Shown in pieces: positions 8,918 to 13,312 of a stretch of 13,312 bases of DNA. The translations under genes and the position numbers were made by a program. Source of the stretch: Hyphomonadaceae bacterium UBA4763 (GTDB taxonomy: Bacteria > Pseudomonadota > Alphaproteobacteria > Caulobacterales > Aquidulcibacteraceae); contig DHHV01000020.1 of the NCBI GenBank assembly GCA_002403455.1, forward strand, positions 1 to 13,312, written 5' to 3'. How positions within the stretch are numbered: the first letter of the stretch is position 1; each line of letters opens with the position of its first letter. The notes beneath the pieces are model-generated. The model was not told the DNA's origin and did not search any database. It was given only the letters and a program-made list of their open reading frames with translations.

Positions 8918-8992
8918 GTTTTTTTAGGGGGGGCTTAAAGCGCGGATTTGGGGTTTTTTGAGGCGTTCTGTCTACTTTTCTCGCCAATAATA
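8918..8992. other. Low-complexity, AT-richer junction after mce
   Basis: Immediately after the mce stop there is a run of 7 T (8919-8925), one A and 7 G (8927-8933), then 4 G followed by 6 T near 8950-8959. GC is about 43% over 8941-9000, well below the flanking genes. The T run is preceded only by a weak possible stem (AACC pairing with GGTT around 8901-8920), so I do not call a terminator. This is the left edge of the accessory islet and could be a decayed recombination or insertion junction. Confidence 0.4.
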
Positions 8993-9166
8993 TTACCATC
9001 CATAATGAACCTTCTCGGTAATCCCGGAGGCGATTTGGTCGGGGTTGCGCAGCTGATCGACTGTTGTGGTGAGTGATGCGGCGTATGTTGCCGGGTTCTT
9101 GTAATCCTTCAGCAGCTGATCAAGCAGCGCATCGGAAATCTCAGGCGTTTTTGGCTTTTCGGACAT
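8993..9166 (-). CDS. 57-aa hypothetical protein, probable N-terminal remnant of an IS256-type transposase
   Basis: A small minus-strand ORF. I choose the ATG at 9166 because AAGGAGAT (9171-9178 read on the minus strand) lies just upstream with ideal spacing. An in-frame ATG at 9205 would add 13 residues but overlaps the terminal repeat. The first half, including KPKTPEISDALLDQLLKDYK, resembles from memory the N-terminus of IS256-family transposases (a conserved LLDQLL stretch followed by xYKxP). The gene starts about 64 bp inside an IS256-like end, as in intact elements. After about residue 28 (TYAASLTTT onward) the resemblance is lost, and the ORF ends at 57 residues where a transposase has about 400. 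It is therefore most likely a truncated, fused remnant. It keeps a good ribosome-binding site, so a small peptide could still be made. A similarity search with residues 1-28 would decide. Confidence 0.5.
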   Translation of the reverse strand: MSEKPKTPEISDALLDQLLKDYKNPATYAASLTTTVDQLRNPDQIASGITEKVHYGW

Positions 9167-9170
9167 GCAA

Positions 9171-9178
9171 ATCTCCTT
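9171..9178 (-). promoter_or_regulatory. Ribosome-binding site of the 57-aa ORF
   Basis: On the minus strand this reads AAGGAGAT, a near-perfect Shine-Dalgarno, followed by TTTGC-like spacing of about 5-6 nt to the ATG at 9166. It decides the start at 9166 over the in-frame ATG at 9205. Confidence 0.6.
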
Positions 9179-9204
9179 CGAGGTAAGCATGCCAGCTTTC
9201 TTCA

Positions 9205-9229
9205 CTTACACAAAATTCCGGACAATCCC
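9205..9229 (-). repeat. IS256-like terminal repeat, copy 1
   Basis: On the minus strand the core reads CCGGAATTTTGTGTAAG (9221 to 9205), preceded by GGGATTGT. It matches the copy at 10096-10120 in 20 of 25 positions, and 16 of 17 in the core, in inverted orientation. The outer tip of the repeat points toward vapBC and the interior points left, toward the transposase-like ORF. Confidence 0.65.
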
Positions 9230-9230
9230 G

Positions 9231-9457
9231 TTTAAACCGTGAGGTCAAACGGGTACGGCAAGATCCCGAACTTTCGGCTTTGGAAGACCAAGACTTAGAA
9301 AGCCTTCGATCAGTGGTTCAAAAGCGGTCTCCGTAGCTTCCGCAAGCCCTGTGTGCCCGCGTCGCCACGCTTCGTCATGTCGTCACCTGTCAAAATGCCT
9401 CTGTTGCCCAATCTGTTGGCATATGCTAAGGCATAGGCTCATTTCTGGGGCCAAGTC
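9231..9457 (+). other. Intergenic region upstream of vapBC
   Basis: There are 227 bp without a gene I can support. Its left edge holds an inverted repeat, CCCGTTT (9227-9233) and AAACGGG (9247-9253) with a 13-nt loop, which straddles the end of the IS remnant. One + frame is open to a TAG at 9334, ending in an acidic helix-like stretch (DPELSALEDQDLE). It has no start codon and may be a decayed reading frame. The right part should contain the vapBC promoter and operator; I see no clear -35/-10 pair. Confidence 0.4.
9416..9438 (+). promoter_or_regulatory. Possible vapBC operator (tandem repeats)
   Basis: TTGGCATATGC (9416-9426) is followed 12 bp later by AAGGCATAGGC (9428-9438), sharing GGCATA-GC. 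The first copy contains the palindrome GCATATGC (9419-9426). It lies 20-40 bp upstream of the vapB start, where AbrB-type VapB proteins usually bind to repress their own operon. This is position plus repetition only; no promoter elements confirm it. Confidence 0.3.
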
Positions 9458-9691
9458 GTGACCGCCGAACGTAGGGTGAAGATCTTTAAGAACGGCCGCA
9501 ACCAGGCCGTCCGCATTCCTCGGGAGTTCGAGCTTTCGGGAGAAGACGCCGTGATGCGCAAAGAAGGCCAACGGCTGGTTATCGAGCCCGCTGCGCCGCA
9601 ATCTTTGGTGGCGTTGCTGAAATCCCTGAAACCCATCGATGAAGACTTCGCACCAATCCCTGATCCAGCGCCGGGTAAAACGGAGCTGTGA
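9458..9691 (+). CDS. vapB: AbrB/MazE-type antitoxin VapB
   Basis: A 77-residue antitoxin of a type II toxin-antitoxin pair. Residues about 5-50 form a swapped-hairpin AbrB DNA-binding domain, with the characteristic VKIFKNGRNQAVRIPREFEL followed by GQRLVIEP. The remaining C-terminal tail, rich in Pro and acidic residues (KPIDEDFAPIPDPAPG), is the usual toxin-neutralising segment. The start is GTG 9458; no ATG lies nearby in frame, and upstream GGGG (about 9446-9450) may serve as a weak ribosome-binding site. The gene overlaps vapC by 4 bp (GTGA), which couples their translation. The VapB-VapC complex normally represses its own promoter; the tandem repeats upstream are a candidate site. Base composition (about 60% GC) is closer to the chromosome than the surrounding islet sequence. 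Confidence 0.92.
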   Translation: MTAERRVKIFKNGRNQAVRIPREFELSGEDAVMRKEGQRLVIEPAAPQSLVALLKSLKPIDEDFAPIPDPAPGKTEL

Positions 9692-10092
9692 CCGCGCGCT
9701 TTCTGCTCGATACAAACATACTCTCCGACCTTGTACGTCATCCGCAGGGCCGGACCGCCGCGAAAATCGCCGAGCTCGGTGAGACCGCTATAGCAACCAG
9801 CATCATCGTCGCCGCCGAGCTGCGTTACGGCGCCGCAAAAAAAGGATCGGCGCGGCTCGCCGCCCAACTTGAGACGATCCTGGGCGTGATGGAGGTTATC
9901 CCCTTCGAGGCCCCCGCAGATGTGGCCCATGGCGCCGCGCGCGTCGCCCTCGAAGCGGCGGGCGTCCCCATCGGGGGCAATGATTTGTTGATCGCTGCGC
10001 AGGCGCTGGCGTTGGATATGGTTGTCGTCACGAACAATGAACGCGAGTTCGCGCGGGTCAGCGGGTTGAAGGTCGAAAATTGGTTGGCATGA
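9688..10092 (+). CDS. vapC: PIN-domain ribonuclease toxin VapC
   Basis: A 134-residue PIN-domain endoribonuclease, toxic unless bound by VapB. VapC family members cut RNA, often initiator tRNA or rRNA; the target here cannot be read from sequence. The acidic metal site is intact: D8 in FLLDTNILSDL, E44 in VAAELRYGA and D99 in IGGNDLLIAAQALALD, followed by VVTNNEREF (115-121). The length is normal and there is no frameshift, so the toxin is probably functional. The GTG start at 9688 overlaps the vapB stop. A GGAG sits only 2 nt upstream, so re-initiation by terminating ribosomes is likely. The stop at 10090-10092 is just 3 bp before the second IS-end-like repeat, so the element boundary lies almost directly behind the toxin gene. 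Confidence 0.94.
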   Translation: MTARFLLDTNILSDLVRHPQGRTAAKIAELGETAIATSIIVAAELRYGAAKKGSARLAAQLETILGVMEVIPFEAPADVAHGAARVALEAAGVPIGGNDLLIAAQALALDMVVVTNNEREFARVSGLKVENWLA

Positions 10093-10323
10093 TGGCGGAA
10101 GGCCCGGAATTTTGCGTAAGCTGCGGCTGGCAAGGGTGCGATCGCGCGCGCTTGATCCAAACAACAACGCGCAAGCTTTTTTCGTGGGGCGCTCGTCAGA
10201 GCTGAGCGAACCAAGCAGCGCTCCTCAAGAATTGGCGTGAATCGGTGTTCCGGCGCGTTTTTAAACCTAAATCTCATCGGGCCCCAGGCAGTTTTTCTTC
10301 TTTGCCGCTTCTAAGGACATTTA
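10093..10323 (+). other. Intergenic region between vapC and the DUF1467 gene
   Basis: There are 231 bp without a supported gene. The first 28 bp contain the second IS256-like terminal repeat. After it I find no transposase reading frame. A run of 6 T (10177-10182) follows GC-rich sequence, but its possible stems (GCTTG with CAAGC, or GCGCG with CGCGC) are short and mutually exclusive, so no terminator is called. The right end carries the AAGGA ribosome-binding site (10313-10317) of the DUF1467 gene. A promoter for the downstream genes would be expected here, but none is recognisable. Confidence 0.4.
10096..10120 (+). repeat. IS256-like terminal repeat, copy 2
   Basis: The core reads CCGGAATTTTGCGTAAG (10104-10120), preceded by CGGAAGGC. 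It is the inverted partner of 9205-9229 (20/25 identical). Its outer tip faces vapC and its interior faces right, so the two repeats point away from vapBC, as the inner ends of two flanking IS copies would. No element body is recognisable to the right. Confidence 0.6.
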
Positions 10324-10572
10324 ATGCGCGATCCCGTGACGGCTTTGGTCGTTTATATTTTGCTGTGGTGGCTGTCGTTTTTTGTGATGCTGCCGATTGG
10401 CGTGCGCCAAAGCGCTTCGGAGGATTTGCCGAGCGGGGCGGAGGCCGGCGCGCCGGCGGCGCCGAAAATTGGGCAAAAAATGCTGTGGGCGAGCGGGCTC
10501 GCCGCGCTGTTGTGGGGTGTGGCGTTCGCGGTGATATCCACCAACGCGCTCAATTTCATCGCCTTCTTCTGA
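10324..10572 (+). CDS. DUF1467 family membrane protein
   Basis: An 82-residue protein with two predicted transmembrane helices, about residues 6-25 (ALVVYILLWWLSFFVMLP) and 57-75 (LAALLWGVAFAVIST), joined by a polar, Ala/Pro-rich loop. The IGVRQS motif after the first helix and the short second helix are typical of the DUF1467 family, which is confined largely to alphaproteobacteria and has no known function. ATG 10324 has an AAGGA ribosome-binding site 6 nt upstream. In related genomes, as I recall, this gene commonly follows mce directly; here the islet lies between them. rnr begins 43 bp downstream. Confidence 0.87.
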   Translation: MRDPVTALVVYILLWWLSFFVMLPIGVRQSASEDLPSGAEAGAPAAPKIGQKMLWASGLAALLWGVAFAVISTNALNFIAFF

Positions 10573-10615
10573 TGCGCCATGGCGATGCGGCGCAAACAGC
10601 GCTATCCCTCGCCCA

Positions 10616-12940
10616 ATGGATGATTTGACGGACGATGAGTCGGGCGCGGCGCCGGGTTTTGACGGCGGTTTTGGCGAATTGACGCGCGAACGCGTGCTCG
10701 ACGCCGTCGAGAATTTGCGCGGATCGGCCAGCAAGCAAGAGCTCGCCCGGTTTTTGCGGGTGAGCGGGGCCGAGCGCCAAGCCTTGCGGCATTTATTGGC
10801 GGCGATGGTCGAAGACGGGGCCTTGCACGCGGCGGGGCGGCGGTCTTTCGCGCTGCCGCAGGCGCCGCCCCATACCGGGGTGATCGAGGCGCTGCGGCTC
10901 GATCGGGCCGGCGATCTGATCGCCAAAGCGGTCGGCGATGGCGATCCCTATGGGCCAGAGCTGATCGTCAAGGCGCGCAAAGGCGAGCCGGCTTTGGCCA
11001 TCGGCGGGCGGGCGTTGGCGCGGATCGAAAAGACCGCGAATGGCTATGAAGCGCGCATTATCAAGAATTTTGACGCGGCGCGGGCCCGCACTTTTGGGGT
11101 GTTTCATGCGCTCGGCAAAGGCGGGCGCATCGAGCCGGCCAGCCGCAAAGAGCGCGAAGATTATCTCGTCGAAGGCCAGCATGCGGGCGGCGCGACGGAT
11201 GGCGATCTCGTCATGGCCGAACCCTTGCCGCGCCGGCATGGATCGGGGCCGCGCAAGGCCAAGGTCATCGAAGTGATCGGTCGGGCCGACCATCCGCGCG
11301 CCGCCTCGATCCTCGCCATCGCCGCGCATGACATTCCGATCGGGTTTTCGGATGAGGAGATCGCCGAGGCGACGCAGGCGCGCCCGCCGGTGCTGGGCAA
11401 TCGGACCGATTTGCGGCATTTGCCGCTGATCACCATCGATCCGGACGATGCGCGCGATCATGACGATGCGGTCTGCGCACTGGCGGACGACGATCCGCGC
11501 AACCCGGGCGGCTGGATCATCTGGGTGGCGATCGCTGATGTGGCGGCCTATGTCGGACCGGGCTCGGCGTTGGACGCCGGCGCGCGCAAACGCGGCAATT
11601 CGGTCTATTTCCCGGATCGCGTCGTGCCGATGCTGCCGGAGCATTTGTCGGCCGATTTGTGCTCGCTGCGCGAAGGCGAGGATCGTTTTTGCCTGGCGGT
11701 GGCGCTGACGGTCGATGCGACCGGCAAGAAGCGCGGCCATCGCTTTGTGCGGGGCCTGATGCGCAGCCAGGCCCGGCTGACCTATAGCCAAGCCCAGGCC
11801 GCCTTTGATGGCGCGCCGGATGAGAAAACCGCGCCGCTGATGGAGCGCGTGATTGGGCCGTTATGGCGGGCTTATGCGGCCTGGGGGGTGGCGCGCGGGG
11901 CGCCCCAGCCGCTCGAGCTCGCCTCGGCCGAGTTCCGGGTGCGCTTTGGGCCGGATGGCCGGGTGGCGAGCATTCAGCGCCGCCAGCAGCTCGAAGCCAT
12001 GAAGCTGATCGAAGAAATGATGATCCAGGCCAATGTTGCGGCAGCCGAAATGCTGGAAGCGCGGCGAACGCCCTTGGTCTATCGGGTGCATGACGCGCCG
12101 AGCCGGGAAAAGCTCTCTAGTCTTTCTGATGCGTTGGCGACGGTTGAGTTGAAATGGGCGAAAGGCGAGACGCCAACGCCGGCCCGGTTTAATTTATTGC
12201 TGGATAAAGTGCGCGACACCGAACATGGCGACATGGTCAATGAATTGGTGCTGCGTTCGCAAGCCCAAGCGATCTACCACCCGGAAAATATCGGCCATTT
12301 TGGTCTGAACCTTGCCAAATACGCTCATTTCACCTCGCCGATCCGCCGCTATGCCGATGTGATCGTCCACCGCGCCTTGATCCGGGCGTTAGAACTCGGG
12401 GCCGATGGGCTGACTGGCGAAGATATCGCCCGGCTCGAGGAGACGGCCGAACATATCACCATGTGCGAGCGGCGGGCGATGGCGGCCGAGCGGGAAGCGA
12501 CCGATCGCTATATCGCCGCCTTTTTGCAGGATAAGATCGGCGCGCAATTCGCCGCGCGCATTACCGGCGTCACCAAAGCCGGCTGCTTTGTGCGTTTGCT
12601 GGAAAGCGGCGCGGATGGCCTCGCGCCAATGTCGCGGCTGGGGGCGGAGCGCTGGCATTATGACGACAAGGCGGCCTGCGTAACATCAGAGCTGACCGGG
12701 CGGCGCTATGCGCTCGGCCAAGTGGTCGAGGTGACGCTGGATGAAGCGCAGCCGGTCCGCGGCGGGCTGGTGTTTTCGATCGACACGCCGCCTTTAGCCC
12801 CGGCGCCGGGGGCCAAACGTCCGCGCGCCGCGCTTTATGCGCCCCGGCCTGGGCGTCCGCCCGGCGTGCGGCTGGGCAAATCGCGCGGCGGCAAGGCCAA
12901 GGGGTCGGAGAAGCGCGGAGGCCGGCATGGCCGACCTTAA
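10616..12940 (+). CDS. rnr: Ribonuclease R
   Basis: A 774-residue 3'-to-5' exoribonuclease of the RNase II/R family that degrades structured RNA in the cytoplasm. Domains: a winged-helix-like N-terminus (about 21-75), two cold-shock/OB folds (about 85-230), the RNB catalytic domain (about 257-600), an S1 domain (about 640-722) and a basic tail rich in Lys, Arg and Gly. The catalytic motif IDPDDARDHDDAV supplies D275, D281, D283 and D284, matching D201, D207, D209 and D210 of E. coli RNase II. HFTSPIRRYADVIVHR (about 572-587) is the conserved RNA-contact segment. The start at ATG 10616 has no evident Shine-Dalgarno (the preceding bases are pyrimidine-rich), and no better in-frame start precedes it. 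The end overlaps the Nudix gene by 14 bp. Confidence 0.96.
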   Translation: MDDLTDDESGAAPGFDGGFGELTRERVLDAVENLRGSASKQELARFLRVSGAERQALRHLLAAMVEDGALHAAGRRSFALPQAPPHTGVIEALRLDRAGDLIAKAVGDGDPYGPELIVKARKGEPALAIGGRALARIEKTANGYEARIIKNFDAARARTFGVFHALGKGGRIEPASRKEREDYLVEGQHAGGATDGDLVMAEPLPRRHGSGPRKAKVIEVIGRADHPRAASILAIAAHDIPIGFSDEEIAEATQARPPVLGNRTDLRHLPLITIDPDDARDHDDAVCALADDDPRNPGGWIIWVAIADVAAYVGPGSALDAGARKRGNSVYFPDRVVPMLPEHLSADLCSLREGEDRFCLAVALTVDATGKKRGHRFVRGLMRSQARLTYSQAQAAFDGAPDEKTAPLMERVIGPLWRAYAAWGVARGAPQPLELASAEFRVRFGPDGRVASIQRRQQLEAMKLIEEMMIQANVAAAEMLEARRTPLVYRVHDAPSREKLSSLSDALATVELKWAKGETPTPARFNLLLDKVRDTEHGDMVNELVLRSQAQAIYHPENIGHFGLNLAKYAHFTSPIRRYADVIVHRALIRALELGADGLTGEDIARLEETAEHITMCERRAMAAEREATDRYIAAFLQDKIGAQFAARITGVTKAGCFVRLLESGADGLAPMSRLGAERWHYDDKAACVTSELTGRRYALGQVVEVTLDEAQPVRGGLVFSIDTPPLAPAPGAKRPRAALYAPRPGRPPGVRLGKSRGGKAKGSEKRGGRHGRP
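12917..12921 (+). promoter_or_regulatory. Ribosome-binding site of the Nudix gene
   Basis: GGAGG lies inside the 3' end of rnr, 5 nt before the ATG at 12927. It supports that start and a coupled rnr-Nudix message. Confidence 0.7.
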
Positions 12941-13312
12941 GGAAAGCGCCGTCACCGCCAAAGCGGGGGCGTTTGATCCCGATCGCGAGGGCGAAGCGCC
13001 GAAAGGCGTGCGGCTGCGGCCCAAAGACGCCGCGACGTTATTGCTGGTGCGGCGCGATCGCGGCTCCCCCGAGGTGCTGATGGGGCGGCGGGCGCAATTT
13101 CACGCCTTCATGCCGGGCAAATATGTATTTCCGGGCGGGCGGGTCGATCCCGCCGATGGCGCCGTTCCGGCCGTGCGCGAGCTTGGCCCGGCAACCACCG
13201 CGCAATTGGCGACAGCGGCGCGGCGCCGACCCCGGGCCTTTGCGATCGCCGCCATCCGGGAATTGTGGGAGGAGACGGGGCTGGTGCTGGGCGAGCCGGC
13301 GGCGGTTTCGCC
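12927..13312 (+). CDS. Nudix hydrolase, 3' truncated by window
   Basis: The first 128 residues of a Nudix-fold hydrolase, with the frame still open at the window edge. ATG 12927 follows a strong GGAGG and overlaps the last 14 bases of rnr. Visible features: beta-strand AATLLLVRR (36-43), MGRRAQFHAFMPGKYVFPGGRVD (52-74) and the core of the Nudix box, RELWEETGL (111-119), with the metal-binding glutamates E115 and E116. The normal Gly-x5-Glu part of the box is separated from the REL part by a long Ala/Arg-rich insertion. This arrangement is seen in the NUDT8/NUDT19-like branch, which acts on CoA or acyl-CoA derivatives in animals; the bacterial substrate is not known. Adjacency to rnr is common in alphaproteobacteria, as far as I recall. 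Confidence 0.9.
   Translation, partial: MADLKESAVTAKAGAFDPDREGEAPKGVRLRPKDAATLLLVRRDRGSPEVLMGRRAQFHAFMPGKYVFPGGRVDPADGAVPAVRELGPATTAQLATAARRRPRAFAIAAIRELWEETGLVLGEPAAVS

Larger units (their letters stand above)
8993..9230 (-). mobile_element. Remnant of an IS256-like insertion sequence end
   Basis: Read on the minus strand, the segment runs from a terminal-repeat-like sequence (9229 to 9205) through a short leader to a ribosome-binding site and the 57-residue transposase-like ORF. From memory, the repeat follows the IS256 end pattern, with GTCCG near the outer tip and TTGTGTAA inside. The rest of the transposase and the distal end are not present to the left, where mce begins within about 75 bp. 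The element is therefore a truncated, immobile fragment. GC is about 50%, lower than the host genes. Family assignment comes from pattern recognition only. Confidence 0.45.

Noticed and set aside
8899..8925. Possible terminator after mce (AACC/GGTT before T7)
   Set aside because: The stem is only four firm base pairs and partly inside the mce coding sequence; too weak to call.
9190..9336. Open + frame ending at TAG 9334-9336 with an acidic, helix-like C-terminus
   Set aside because: There is no start codon or ribosome-binding site in frame, and it runs through the IS end. At best it is a decayed fragment.
10141..10182. Possible intrinsic terminator after vapC (GC-rich arms followed by T6)
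   Set aside because: The two candidate stems (GCTTG/CAAGC and GCGCG/CGCGC) are about 5 bp, have long loops and cannot form together.
10793..11791. Long minus-strand open frame (332 codons) opposite rnr
   Set aside because: It shows the same antisense composition effect, lies opposite conserved catalytic rnr codons, and has no recognisable features.
6795..12940. Idea that rnj, vapC and rnr form an RNA-processing gene cluster
   Set aside because: rnj and rnr are housekeeping genes found separately in relatives, and vapBC lies in an inserted islet, so co-location is better explained by chance.

Overview
The window (about 13.3 kb, GC-rich) looks like the chromosome of an alphaproteobacterium, most likely of the Hyphomicrobiales (Rhizobiales). 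The evidence is the gene order nuoK-L-M-N, birA, coaX, rnj, mce, DUF1467, all on the + strand; the BirA that lacks a DNA-binding domain; and the alphaproteobacterial-type RNase J and DUF1467 proteins. I cannot assign a genus.

Layout. (1) 1-5224: the distal end of a complex I operon, with nuoK (5' end cut off by the window), nuoL, nuoM and nuoN, 2-10 bp apart. These are the membrane-arm subunits that carry the proton-pumping machinery. (2) 5228-8917: birA (biotin-protein ligase, TTG start), coaX (type III pantothenate kinase), rnj (RNase J) and mce (methylmalonyl-CoA epimerase), tightly packed and probably read through from the nuo genes. Biotin ligation and the epimerase are plausibly linked, because propionyl-CoA carboxylase is a biotin enzyme that makes the epimerase substrate and CoaX feeds CoA synthesis. 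(3) 8918-10323: an accessory islet of about 1.4 kb. Hand counts give about 43-55% GC in its non-vapBC parts, against about 65% in nearby genes. It holds a short minus-strand ORF that looks like the N-terminus of an IS256-type transposase, an IS256-like terminal repeat, a complete vapBC toxin-antitoxin pair, and a second, oppositely oriented copy of the same terminal repeat just after vapC. (4) 10324-13312: a DUF1467 membrane protein, rnr (RNase R), and the start of a Nudix hydrolase overlapping rnr and running off the window.

Most of the window is conserved housekeeping sequence. The one accessory feature is the vapBC islet, which appears to split the usual mce-DUF1467 neighbourhood and is bounded by inverted IS-end-like repeats of 25 bp (20/25 identical, 16/17 in the core). 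I found no tRNA, rRNA, CRISPR array or convincing intrinsic terminator, and no clear sign of a wholly new system.
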